From: Halobacillus massiliensis
GTDB taxonomy: Bacteria > Bacillota > Bacilli > Bacillales > Halobacillaceae
DNA: 64,000 nt
NCBI RefSeq assembly: GCF_900166625.1
Contig: NZ_LT800499.1
Span: 3,243,676-3,307,675 of the forward strand
Direction of reading: 5' to 3'
Part shown: positions 28,026 to 35,236 of the stretch, in pieces
Layout: each line of letters starts with the position of its first letter
Numbering within the stretch: position 1 is the first letter of the stretch
Program-made: the position numbers and the translations under genes
The notes under the pieces: generated by a model
What the model was told of the DNA's origin: nothing
The model's input: the letters and a program-made list of their open reading frames with translations, nothing else
Databases searched by the model: none

Positions 28026-28331
28026 TTAAAGCTCTAAAACTTCTTTAATTTTAGTAACCGTTTTTTCAACAGCTACTTCTTCACTTTGTGCTGGGATTTG
28101 ATCTGCTTTCACTTTAAATATTTCGAGATCTTTATTACTCACCTCTCGAGCCCAACAAGCATAAAGATTATGATCTAGAAAGGCCACTGATATTTCGTAA
28201 TGATATTCTTCATTAATATCTAATGACTTATTAACCTTTATGTAAACATAATGATGATTTACTGGATAAGGTTTACTATGTGTTACTCTTTCATTCATGA
28301 GGTTTGTCTTTCGTTTTTGTTTATCCCTCAA
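28026..28331 (-). CDS. Hypothetical phage protein, 101 aa
   Basis: Begins MRDKQKRKTNLMNERVTHSK, then a beta-rich part (HHYVYIKVNKSLDINEEYHY). TTG 28331 is 6 nt after GGGGGGTG, preferred to ATG 28358. No family recognised. A degenerate form of the shared leader (CTTCTTTTGTTGGA) lies upstream. Confidence 0.6.
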   Translation of the reverse strand: MRDKQKRKTNLMNERVTHSKPYPVNHHYVYIKVNKSLDINEEYHYEISVAFLDHNLYACWAREVSNKDLEIFKVKADQIPAQSEEVAVEKTVTKIKEVLEL

Positions 28332-28376
28332 TAGATTCACCCCCCTTGTCGAAAACATCCAACAAAAGAAGCCTTT

Positions 28377-28580
28377 TTATGAGAAGGTCGTTTGCACCCA
28401 TGCCACAACACCTACTAACATGGCTGCTAAAACTAATATATCCTTTAACTTTGTGGATAGTGGAGTATATCGAAGAATAGCATTCAAGACAAAGGCAATG
28501 CCGATGATATAACCTATTAATATCATGAAGCTTAAGCTACCATTTACATTAAGACTGTTAATATTTACATCAATACCCAT
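28377..28580 (-). CDS. Small membrane protein, 67 aa
   Basis: Two membrane helices (residues ~17-37, ~47-63) in a short protein beginning MGIDVNINSLNVNGSLSFMI. Possibly a holin-like or conversion protein, but no family is recognised and it is far from the lysis genes. RBS GGGAGGT precedes ATG; leader module E lies 22 bp upstream. Confidence 0.6.
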   Translation of the reverse strand: MGIDVNINSLNVNGSLSFMILIGYIIGIAFVLNAILRYTPLSTKLKDILVLAAMLVGVVAWVQTTFS

Positions 28581-28601
28581 TACCTCCCTTTATCGCTATA
28601 T

Positions 28602-28634
28602 TTCGACAAAAGGATATATTTTCCTGCTAGAAAT
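28602..28634 (-). promoter_or_regulatory. Leader module E (GCAGGAAAATATATCCTTTTGTCGAA)
   Basis: The best copy of the repeated upstream module: GCAGGAAAATATATCC then TTTTGTCGAA on the minus strand, 22 bp before the membrane-protein start. TGTCGAA is the Spo0A-box core. Confidence 0.55.
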
Positions 28635-28739
28635 AGTAAACTAGTATGAAGTTTTTTGCCTCGCCTTTCCTGCCTTCCATTTTACACGTAAGAAAAGAAA
28701 CTTTCATAATCTGTCAAGTGCGTCAAAAAGGTCAAGCTA

Positions 28740-29177
28740 TTAAAGATACATTTTCACTGCTAGTTTTCTTATAGCCCTTTCTTTAATTTCAAATGTAGCC
28801 TGTTTGCTTATACCCATTACTTGTCCCACTTCTCTTAGACTAATTTTATCCATGCACCCTTCAATTACTATCCTTTCTTTTTCGTCTTCAAGGGTTTCTA
28901 CAGCCATTTCTAAATTTCTTACTTGCTTAATATATCTCTTATTTCTTTCTTCCGACCTCAATTTCTTTTTTACAGCACCATAAGTTGGATCACTTGTTTG
29001 GTAAGGCGCTTTAGGTAGGGTGGCTTCAATACCATATTGGGTAGTACCGGATGGAATAAAGTTATCGACCTCGTTTTTGCTTATTAAATTTGCCATCCAA
29101 TTATAGTTTTTAATGTCTCTTCCAACCTTACGTATTGCTTCCACAGTTTCTTCTACATCATGCAATTTTGCAGTCAT
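28740..29177 (-). CDS. ArpU-family late transcription regulator
   Basis: 145 aa, sigma-like C-terminal helix-turn-helix (DKISLREVGQVMGISKQATFEIK...), N-terminal helical part (VEETVEAIRKVGRDI). ArpU-type proteins sit just upstream of terminase and activate late genes. ATG 29177 follows GGGGGGAT; it overlaps the HNH gene by 4 bp. Confidence 0.82.
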   Translation of the reverse strand: MTAKLHDVEETVEAIRKVGRDIKNYNWMANLISKNEVDNFIPSGTTQYGIEATLPKAPYQTSDPTYGAVKKKLRSEERNKRYIKQVRNLEMAVETLEDEKERIVIEGCMDKISLREVGQVMGISKQATFEIKERAIRKLAVKMYL

Positions 29178-30052
29178 GTGCGATCCCCCCAAGCCTTAAG
29201 CATATGATAAGGTAACTCTCCTTCGTGTGCTTTAGCATGGCAGTTCACACATAGCAAGATAAGGTTATCAATTATATGTTGCCCTCCATCTGCAAAGTGT
29301 TCTATATGATGAAAATGAATGTTTTCAATACTTAAACAGTTAACACACCTATAGTTATCTCTTTCTTGAACTTTACTTTTTACGTATTTAGGAATTGTCC
29401 TATTTTCTTCAAAACGATCAGTTTCTCCACTTATTATCTTTTTAAATTGGTTCATATGAGAGGAAGTAATATTCAATTCAGAGATTATAATACCGGTCAT
29501 TTTTCTCGATAAAGGTAAATGACGATATTCAATTTCTTTAATTAGCCATTCAGGCTCATCTACCATCTCAGCAATTTGTTTAACAGTTAAATCTCTCATA
29601 AGTCTTATAGCATATAAGGTGAGTCCATCTATAGGATCTATAGTATGTATATTCAGAGGTGCATCTTCTCCATTTGACAACTTTACAACAAGCTTGTTTT
29701 TAATTTTCATAGCATTAGTTAGAGACATTTTAGATGTTAAGAAACTAAGAACTTCTTTCATACTGCTACCAGTTATTAAGTTCCACAAAACAATTTCTTC
29801 TTTAATATCTCCTTCAAAGTTGTCTGCAAAGTCATAGATAAAATCCAGCTTCTTGTTTAAAGTTTGAATATAAAGCCGTTTATCATTATTTGTCGCTATC
29901 ATCTCAAAAATAGGGTCAGAGGATGTAGTGAGGAAATTAACAACAGGATTTTGCAGCGAAAAATTAATGTGGTCTATTATTTTAATTATCCAATCAAAAT
30001 CAATAAGAGTTTGCTCAGCTTCCTTTTTATCCATAGTAACAAGTTTATTCAT
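29174..30052 (-). CDS. HNH endonuclease with long helical N-terminus
   Basis: 292 aa. Residues ~1-220 are helical without recognised domain (a helix-turn-helix-like LMRDLTVKQIAEMVDEPEWL near 150). Residues ~228-285 are HNH: RDNYRCVNC, IHFHHIEHFADGGQHIIDNL, CVNCHAKAH. HNH proteins near ArpU and terminase assist packaging or act as homing nucleases. Its start overlaps the end of the 44-aa gene (ATGA-type). Confidence 0.82.
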   Translation of the reverse strand: MNKLVTMDKKEAEQTLIDFDWIIKIIDHINFSLQNPVVNFLTTSSDPIFEMIATNNDKRLYIQTLNKKLDFIYDFADNFEGDIKEEIVLWNLITGSSMKEVLSFLTSKMSLTNAMKIKNKLVVKLSNGEDAPLNIHTIDPIDGLTLYAIRLMRDLTVKQIAEMVDEPEWLIKEIEYRHLPLSRKMTGIIISELNITSSHMNQFKKIISGETDRFEENRTIPKYVKSKVQERDNYRCVNCLSIENIHFHHIEHFADGGQHIIDNLILLCVNCHAKAHEGELPYHMLKAWGDRT

Positions 30053-30179
30053 CCTTAAATCTCGCCCCTTCCATCAATCTCTTCATATATTCACTTCTGT
30101 TAATTGGCTTCTTTATTCCAGAACGCTTATCTCTTCTATGTTTTGATACCTTCCACTTGATCACATGCAGCTGCCTCAT
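30045..30179 (-). CDS. Small basic protein, 44 aa
   Basis: MRQLHVIKWKVSKHRRDKRS and following; very basic, with start overlapping the upstream gene's TGA (AAATGA) and its own stop overlapping the HNH start. Translational coupling on both sides argues for a real gene. Too short for normal gene callers. Function unknown. Confidence 0.55.
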   Translation of the reverse strand: MRQLHVIKWKVSKHRRDKRSGIKKPINRSEYMKRLMEGARFKDE

Positions 30180-30334
30180 TTCTTCACCCACTTCCAGAAA
30201 AGATAAAGTGGCCAAAGGGTAACCAAGAAAATGAGAAAAAACATATATACGGTTTCCTCTTCAGTGTCCTGCTCTGGATCTTCCTCAAGAAAGCAAAATA
30301 TAAGACCAATCAACAGATAAATGAAAATATACAA
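30176..30334 (-). CDS. Small membrane protein, 52 aa
   Basis: TTG 30334, 7 nt after AAAGGAG, opens MYIFIYLLIGLIFCFLEEDP..., two membrane helices around an acidic EDPEQDTEEE loop. Stop overlaps next start. Unrecognised; might be a lysis timing or exclusion protein, but that is speculation. Confidence 0.55.
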   Translation of the reverse strand: MYIFIYLLIGLIFCFLEEDPEQDTEEETVYMFFLIFLVTLWPLYLFWKWVKK

Positions 30335-30356
30335 ATGATCACTCCTTTAAAAATAA

Positions 30357-30402
30357 AAAAAGGACACAAACCAAGAGCGTTTTGCTCTCAATTCGTGTCC
30401 TC
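30357..30402 (-). terminator. Strong terminator of the ApeA-like gene
   Basis: Minus strand: GGACACGAATTGAGAGC loops back on GCTCTTGGTTTGTGTCC, followed by TTTTTTT, directly after the stop at 30419. It isolates the defence gene from downstream prophage genes. Confidence 0.85.
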
Positions 30403-30418
30403 CAGTGTGCTGGTAGAA

Positions 30419-31705
30419 CTAGTTTTTAAATGGTTTTGGTAAAAATTTGTATTGCTTTGTTAAATAACCTATATCTAATTGATCAGACTGTATGTGTTGT
30501 TTTTTTAGTAATATGTTTGCAACAATATGTTTGGAGAGTCTAATATAAAAAAATAATGAATCATTGTCCACCGCGTTTATTGCCAACCCATGCGTCAAAT
30601 GATCCCTTAAATCAACTATATTCTTAACTAGTATTTTTAAATCCATGCTATCATACAGATTTTCTAATTGATCTTTGAAGGAAAAAGTTTGTAAGTAGTC
30701 AATTAATAATCCCTTAAAACCTTTTCTATTACTATACTTAAAAGCTTCTTTTAAGTTATTTTTATATCTTGTATCTAGATCCATTCCATTTATTAACTTT
30801 TTATATTCGCTCGCTTTAAGACGTCTTTCGTCGTCATCGTAAATAAAGTTATCTATGCTATTACGAGAAAGGATTTCCAAGCACCGGGCATATCCAAGAT
30901 ATTGTTCTTCGAGCAAGTTATGAAACCTTATAATAGAAACATAATTTGCCCATACATCGAATAACTCTGAGTTTATAGGGTCTAAGAAAATTTGTTTAAA
31001 CTCTCTATCATTTAAGATATTCCTAGGTCTATAATTTACATTAATGAGTTTGAAAGTATTAGAATCATAAAGATTCGTTTGATATATTTTAGCTGACATA
31101 CCCTTCTCACTTTTGAAAAGAAGATATTGGTAAGTTACAAAACTATCACACAAAAAGGAAAATACAGTTGAAAATTTAAACAAAAAGCTGTTAATAAAAT
31201 CTATGTCTAAAAGTTCATCACATTCTAAAGCTAATGTTAAGTAAGTAGTAGTGGTTTGGGAATACAAATTATTATCTTCATTTCTACCTTGATTAGTACT
31301 AACGGTTATCTTTTTCCCTTTGTAAATTATCTCAGACGACAATTTCAAGTTGTTCCCATTTCCGATAAACCATGAATCTAGCTTAGGAAATATTGCATAA
31401 ACTTTATTAAAAGAAATGTCTTCATAATTTTGAATGTATTCGTCTATATATGTCCCTATTTTATAGGTGATTACTTTATCATTTCTATTATTGATAAGAT
31501 TGCATTTGAAACAACTTATAGTTTTATAATTATGAAGTCGACAATGAAACATTTTAGACGTTGTAAAATCCAAAAGTTCTTTTCTCAACTCTGGAATGTC
31601 TTCAATTAAAAACTCAAGATATTTTTCTTTCTCATTAACTTTTATATATCCATTAAAAGTTTTACCTTTATAAAAAATTTTAGCGATCTCATTTATCTCC
31701 TTCAA
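30419..31705 (-). CDS. apeA: ApeA-like HEPN-domain antiphage protein
   Basis: 428 aa. The N-terminal ~250 residues are a beta-rich ApeA_NTD-type domain (FYKGKTFNGYIKVNE..., CNLINNRNDKVITYKIGTYI). The C-terminal ~150 are helical HEPN with the catalytic R-x4-H motif at Arg367-His372 (RDHLTH). ApeA has been shown to protect bacteria from phages and HEPN proteins usually cut RNA. Internal Cys pairs (FHCRLHN, SCFKCNLI) may bind metal. The gene stands alone in early prophage DNA with its own terminator and is preceded by a 66-aa gene overlapping it by 4 bp. It is probably a superinfection-exclusion moron; function here is inferred. Confidence 0.75.
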   Translation of the reverse strand: MKEINEIAKIFYKGKTFNGYIKVNEKEKYLEFLIEDIPELRKELLDFTTSKMFHCRLHNYKTISCFKCNLINNRNDKVITYKIGTYIDEYIQNYEDISFNKVYAIFPKLDSWFIGNGNNLKLSSEIIYKGKKITVSTNQGRNEDNNLYSQTTTTYLTLALECDELLDIDFINSFLFKFSTVFSFLCDSFVTYQYLLFKSEKGMSAKIYQTNLYDSNTFKLINVNYRPRNILNDREFKQIFLDPINSELFDVWANYVSIIRFHNLLEEQYLGYARCLEILSRNSIDNFIYDDDERRLKASEYKKLINGMDLDTRYKNNLKEAFKYSNRKGFKGLLIDYLQTFSFKDQLENLYDSMDLKILVKNIVDLRDHLTHGLAINAVDNDSLFFYIRLSKHIVANILLKKQHIQSDQLDIGYLTKQYKFLPKPFKN

Positions 31706-31902
31706 AACTCTTCCCCCTCATCAAACTTAACCCTCTTCACCTTCCCCTGATGAGTAATCACCTTCGTCTCTCCATGCTCAGGTAAAGTGGTAATTTTCGC
31801 CTTCCCATTACAGTATACGACACAAAAGGGAGAGTCTGGAAGCACCATTTCAATATTTAGTTTTCCGTTAGTAATCTCTGTCTCTACTTGATTTAATCTC
31901 AT
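31702..31902 (-). CDS. Small beta-rich protein, DUF3954-like, 66 aa
   Basis: MRLNQVETEITNGKLNIEMV, then V-V-Y-C-N-G-K-A and GETKVITHQGKVKRVKF; resembles DUF3954 phage proteins (a hydrophobic strand, E-x-G-E-T, G-K-x-x-x-x). ATG 31902 follows GGGGGAC; the longer frame from 31950 has no site. Coupled to apeA by ATGA overlap, so it might partner or regulate it. Confidence 0.55.
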   Translation of the reverse strand: MRLNQVETEITNGKLNIEMVLPDSPFCVVYCNGKAKITTLPEHGETKVITHQGKVKRVKFDEGEEF

Positions 31903-31985
31903 TATGAGTCCCCCTGTATTAAGAGAATGTAAAAATCTTGTAAATTCCATTGTTTTATATCACTAACATGATTTAAGGTGATATT

Positions 31986-32063
31986 GTCCAAAAAATAGAG
32001 TGCCTATCTTTTTAATTGGACCTCTCTACTACTAGACCTGCAGCATTGCTGCAGGATTTTTTT
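31986..32063 (+). ncRNA. Two-hairpin element with terminator (candidate small RNA end)
   Basis: GTCCAA (31986) pairs with TTGGAC (32016), followed by perfect CCTGCAGC-ATT-GCTGCAGG (32037-32055) and TTTTTTT. No ORF precedes it on the plus strand, so a short plus-strand RNA may end here. Confidence 0.45.
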
Positions 32064-32184
32064 ATTTCAATGTATATGACGCTTTTTAACTTCCCATAAT
32101 GTTTGATAGGCTAGCTGTTCAACGCTTGGACCTCGTCCATTTATCCATGGCTAGCTCTCCTATCTATATCCTAGTTACATTTTT

Positions 32185-32213
32185 GCCGGAGCTCTTAGCT
32201 TCGGTATTTTTTC
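32185..32213 (+). terminator. Terminator-like hairpin upstream of yjcZ-like gene
   Basis: CCGGAGC-TCTTA-GCTTCGG followed by TATTTTTT. It is nearly the same as the terminator after the yjcZ-like gene at 32530-32556; what it terminates is not clear. Confidence 0.6.
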
Positions 32214-32292
32214 TTCCAGCTAGTTATTTAGCCCTTCCAATCCCACTGCCTTCACATAAACTATCCAAGAATGCCTAAAGGTGGTGAAGTTA

Positions 32293-32430
32293 TGAGTTAC
32301 GGTTGTGGATTTGGCGGTTACGGTGGATATGGTGGCTGCGGTTACGGCGGTTACAGAGGTGGCGGATTCGCCTTAATTGTTGTTTTATTCATCTTGTTAA
32401 TTATTGTTGGAGCTGTCATTTGCAAATAAT
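32293..32430 (+). CDS. YjcZ-family sporulation protein, 45 aa
   Basis: [20 protein letters not shown] followed by a hydrophobic helix ([17 protein letters not shown]) and CK: the Gly/Tyr-rich head and single membrane anchor of YjcZ/SscA spore proteins. ATG 32293 after AAAGGTGGTGAAG. YjcZ-type genes are expressed in the mother cell or forespore. It is on the plus strand within non-coding surroundings, with a terminator. Chromosomal copies are common in bacilli; a prophage-borne one is unusual. Confidence 0.85.
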
Positions 32431-32529
32431 TCCTTTAACGATGAATATCAACATTTCAAGATACGTATTATTCAATTAGGGCTTAGAGAAGCACCCCCTT
32501 GCTGCTTAAGTTCAGTTTAATCCACTTTT

Positions 32530-32556
32530 CCGAAGCATTCGCTTCGGTATTTTTTA
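32530..32556 (+). terminator. Terminator of the yjcZ-like gene
   Basis: CCGAAGC-ATTC-GCTTCGG followed by TATTTTTTATA, 100 bp after the yjcZ-like stop. Confidence 0.8.
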
Positions 32557-32597
32557 TATAACTTAAACATTTTTCAAAAGTTCACGTAGGATAAAAT

Positions 32598-32690
32598 GGA
32601 GTCAGTGAGGACTACAGAATTTTAGCTACTTTTCATTTTTCTTTATTACAGGAGGCACATTGACATCTCCCGGCAATGTGTCTTATATAA
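32598..32690 (+). ncRNA. Paired-hairpin element A
   Basis: GGAGTC/GACTAC hairpin (598-603/610-615) is followed 39 bp later by a 9-bp hairpin with CACATTG / CAATGTG (654-662 / 674-682). Layout and short motifs match element B 186 bp away. ATAAAAT just upstream could be a -10. No conserved peptide between them. A structured RNA or double operator is possible. Confidence 0.45.
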
Positions 32691-32783
32691 ATTAACTTAT
32701 ATAAAATTACCAGTATTTAACCGAGTAACCAAATAAATGTACATTTACCCATTCATTTATTTAGTATTTACATAATATAAAGT

Positions 32784-32867
32784 GTAGTCATCAGGGACTA
32801 CAAAACTAAACTATCGGCATATATTACACCTTTGAAAGGCGCAATGGTTATCCCTCCATTGCGTCTT
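32784..32867 (+). ncRNA. Paired-hairpin element B
   Basis: Perfect GTAGTC-N6-GACTAC (784-789 / 796-801), then 36 bp, then a 10-bp hairpin GGCGCAATGG / CCATTGCGTC (838-847 / 856-865). Same plan as element A, with different bases in the second stem but preserved pairing, which is the kind of covariation expected if the structure matters. ATATAAAG lies just upstream. Confidence 0.45.
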
Positions 32868-33050
32868 AAATTTTCCTATATGTGTGTAAATCTTTAAATT
32901 TAATATTTTGCCTCTTTATCACGTTAAATCGTCACAACAATGTCAATATTATCCACGAAAGCTTATTGTAATGTACTTTTATATACCCTATAATGAACAA
33001 CTATCTTGTCGGTTTAGCCAAAAAAATTTCATATAAAAGGCGGGAGAATA
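32868..33050. other. Remainder of the gene-poor stretch before the 66-aa gene
   Basis: AT-rich, no open frame with a ribosome site. Together with 32431-32597 and 32691-32783 this makes a 620-bp span containing only the two paired-hairpin elements and the yjcZ terminator. Confidence 0.5.
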
Positions 33051-33251
33051 TTGTATAAAATTGTCAGGATGATGAATGGTAAGCCTTGGCCATTAATAGA
33101 TTCAATCACTAACAAGGATAAACTTGTTACAGATAAAAAATCAGCTGAATTATTAGCACAGATGTTAAATTTTAAAAGTAGGCTTTCTTATCCTTGGGTT
33201 GTAAGAAAATATGATTTCCTTTATTTTTTTGCACTACCACTAACTACATAA
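33051..33251 (+). CDS. Small hypothetical protein, 66 aa
   Basis: TTG 33051 after AAAGGCGGGAG opens MYKIVRMMNGKPWPLIDSIT...; basic, with aromatic C-terminus. Followed by a perfect 10-bp terminator. Not recognised; the plus strand and own terminator suggest an independent unit. Confidence 0.6.
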   Translation: MYKIVRMMNGKPWPLIDSITNKDKLVTDKKSAELLAQMLNFKSRLSYPWVVRKYDFLYFFALPLTT

Positions 33252-33269
33252 AAGAGTTTTAGAATGCCA

Positions 33270-33306
33270 TAAGCCACAATGGAGCTTGCCCATTGTGGCA
33301 TTTTGC
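33270..33306 (+). terminator. Terminator of the 66-aa gene
   Basis: GCCACAATGG-N7-CCATTGTGGC (273-282 / 290-299) followed by ATTTTGC. The CAATGG...CCATTG core echoes the second stem of element B. Confidence 0.7.
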
Positions 33307-33308
33307 AT

Positions 33309-33728
33309 TCACTTCCCCACTTCGCTTACTTCCACCACTATCCTTGGCTTCAAGCTATAATATTTCGATACATGCAAATCCACAATTAAGCTATCATCCT
33401 TATAGATCACACCATTCAAAGCGTCCTCAATCCCCTTCGCATAATTCGTGTTATCTGGCTTCGTCACTGGTCTTAATACCCCTGCCTCAGCCTCTGCTGT
33501 CTTCTTTTTTGAAAAGCTCTTAGGGATAGGCCGGTAAACCTTAATCAAAAGATCCAGCGATCCTTCAAGTAATTCCTCCGGAGCATGTTGACTGGCCACC
33601 AGCTGCACATATTGTTTATAGTCTCGTGAGCTGCTAGGGTCATAAACAATTGTTTTCCCTCTTCTCGTCTTTCCGGTCCTTGGTCTACCCTGAGCGACCG
33701 GCTCTCCTAATACAGTAAAATGAATCAA
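33309..33728 (-). CDS. rusA: RusA-type Holliday junction resolvase
   Basis: 139 aa; RusA fold with VLGEPVAQGRPR at the start and the acidic active site KPDNTNYAKGIEDALNGVIYKDDSLI (the Asp residues D-N, D-A, D-D bind magnesium). Resolves recombination intermediates in phage replication. Last gene of the leftward replication operon. Confidence 0.92.
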   Translation of the reverse strand: MIHFTVLGEPVAQGRPRTGKTRRGKTIVYDPSSSRDYKQYVQLVASQHAPEELLEGSLDLLIKVYRPIPKSFSKKKTAEAEAGVLRPVTKPDNTNYAKGIEDALNGVIYKDDSLIVDLHVSKYYSLKPRIVVEVSEVGK

Positions 33729-33856
33729 TTAAACATCTTCTCCTTTTAAGGGCTTTCATATTAAAATTCTATTAAATTCGACATAATTCAGTTTTATATC
33801 CGTTCAAAAGGAAAAACTTAAATTGTACTAAAATATTACTACCAGGAGGTCATTGG

Positions 33857-34075
33857 ATGTGCACTACGAATTGTTATGAGCTGCTCAATGATGAAAAATT
33901 GGTTGGGTTATATTATTCACTCCTAGATAATATTTTTAACGGCTCCCTATCCTTGGCAATGTTTAATGAAATTGATTTACTAGAATTGACAGCTGCGAAC
34001 AGAGGCATGAGACTTTCATATTATAGTAAAAGGAGTCAAGGTGACTCTCATCAATTAGTTGTCCTTATTAATTAG
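33857..34075 (+). CDS. Small helical-hairpin protein, weakly Sda-like
   Basis: 72 aa: LNDEKLVGLYYSLLD, a short loop, FNEIDLLELTAANRGM. Spacing of D-E-x-L, Y-x, D-[LF]-[LI]-E-L and R-[GS]-[ML] resembles Sda, the inhibitor of sporulation kinase KinA, with about seven extra loop residues. AGGAGG lies 7 nt before ATG. Plus strand, divergent from rusA. The Sda link is a weak inference. Confidence 0.55.
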   Translation: MCTTNCYELLNDEKLVGLYYSLLDNIFNGSLSLAMFNEIDLLELTAANRGMRLSYYSKRSQGDSHQLVVLIN

Positions 34076-34250
34076 TTGGGCTTCTCCGAGTTTTCACTGA
34101 CATTACCACTTGCGCTAGTGAGAAAAGACTTAACTCCTCAATATTCCTCCCATCTGGAGCTTTATCAACCCCTTGACCATAAAGAAAATGTTTCAAATCT
34201 TCTTTATGGTCCTCCCTCTGTCTTTGCTTTCCAGACAGCCTTAATGTCAT
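34068..34250 (-). CDS. Small basic protein, 60 aa
   Basis: MTLRLSGKQRQREDHKEDLK and following; starts at ATG 34250 after GGAGGTG, overlapping the stop of the upstream zinc protein (GCATGA). Ends 8 bp into the convergent gene. Charged, unrecognised. Confidence 0.6.
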   Translation of the reverse strand: MTLRLSGKQRQREDHKEDLKHFLYGQGVDKAPDGRNIEELSLFSLAQVVMSVKTRRSPTN

Positions 34251-34411
34251 GCAAACACCTCCATTCCCAGCTTTTTCTTAATCCGTTCCATAACCTCCTT
34301 AGACTCAGCTTGTGCTACCTCTCTGCATACGTCATCAGGACAGGGCATCACCTGAGTAAATGATCGCTCATAGGTATAATAAACACCTCGTCCATGGCAA
34401 TTCTCACACAA
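34247..34411 (-). CDS. Small zinc-binding protein, 54 aa
   Basis: TTG 34411 with GAAAGGAG inside the end of dnaC. MCENCHGRGVYYTYERSF, later CPDDVC: a CxxC...C-x4-C zinc knuckle similar to DnaJ-type zinc fingers. Helical C-terminus. Overlaps the next start. Not long enough for ordinary gene calling. Binds metal; partner unknown. Confidence 0.65.
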   Translation of the reverse strand: MCENCHGRGVYYTYERSFTQVMPCPDDVCREVAQAESKEVMERIKKKLGMEVFA

Positions 34412-34413
34412 TT

Positions 34414-35226
34414 CTAAAACTCCTTTCTGCGGAAATCCGGTCCGTCCATTTTGATAATTTGTGTACCTTCCATCAGCCGGCTGAAGTTTCGTTCATTGAG
34501 CTTCTGTTCCAGCTGCTGGCTAATTAAGTTTGTCGTAAAGATCGTTGGCTTCCCTGCTCTGTCGTCCAATACTTCAAAGAGCTTTGTATGCCCCCAGCTG
34601 TTCTGTCCATCCCTTGGATTGGTGTATTCCGTTCCGAGGTCATCGAGGACAAGCAGATCAATGCGCTGCATTAGCTCCAGAACCTGACTCTCGCTAAATT
34701 CGCTGTCATCCTGGTACGTCTGCTTAATCTTCGTGAATAGCTTTGGAATCGATAAGAACAGACACTTATAATTCTGCTTCATGAGTTCTTTTGTCACCGA
34801 AACAGCTAAATGACTTTTCCCTGTTCCGTAAGGTCCCACCAGTAATAGATTGCTAGATTCCTCAGCATCAAAGGTGGCCACATACTCTTCAAGATCCTGC
34901 TTCGCTTCAGCCAGCTGCTGATTGGTTGGCCGGTACGTTCGAAAGGTGGCCTTTTCCAATGACTTGTTCATGAGAGAGTGTTGGTCAAAGACTTTCAACG
35001 TCTTGTTATAAATGGCTTCCTCTCGATTCTTCAAAGCTTTCTTAGCCAAAGCAATATCCTCGCATTTACATCCATTATTCACTTCAATCCATTCGCCCTT
35101 ACGAGGACCAACAGGGATTTGCATACGACTCTGCTCTACAACTTGGCCGCAGCCTTCACAGGTATAAGAGCCAGTTACTTGTTTCTTTGGTTGTGGAATT
35201 CGACCGTCTTTGAGTAGACCTTCCAT
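34414..35226 (-). CDS. DnaC/IstB-like helicase loader
   Basis: 270 aa. N-terminal zinc motif (CEGCGQVVEQ..., CKCED), then an AAA+ part with Walker A GPYGTGKSHLA and Walker B LLVLDDLGTE. Loads the host replicative helicase onto phage DNA, together with the DnaD-like protein upstream. Confidence 0.92.
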   Translation of the reverse strand: MEGLLKDGRIPQPKKQVTGSYTCEGCGQVVEQSRMQIPVGPRKGEWIEVNNGCKCEDIALAKKALKNREEAIYNKTLKVFDQHSLMNKSLEKATFRTYRPTNQQLAEAKQDLEEYVATFDAEESSNLLLVGPYGTGKSHLAVSVTKELMKQNYKCLFLSIPKLFTKIKQTYQDDSEFSESQVLELMQRIDLLVLDDLGTEYTNPRDGQNSWGHTKLFEVLDDRAGKPTIFTTNLISQQLEQKLNERNFSRLMEGTQIIKMDGPDFRRKEF

Positions 35227-35236
35227 GATTAACCTC

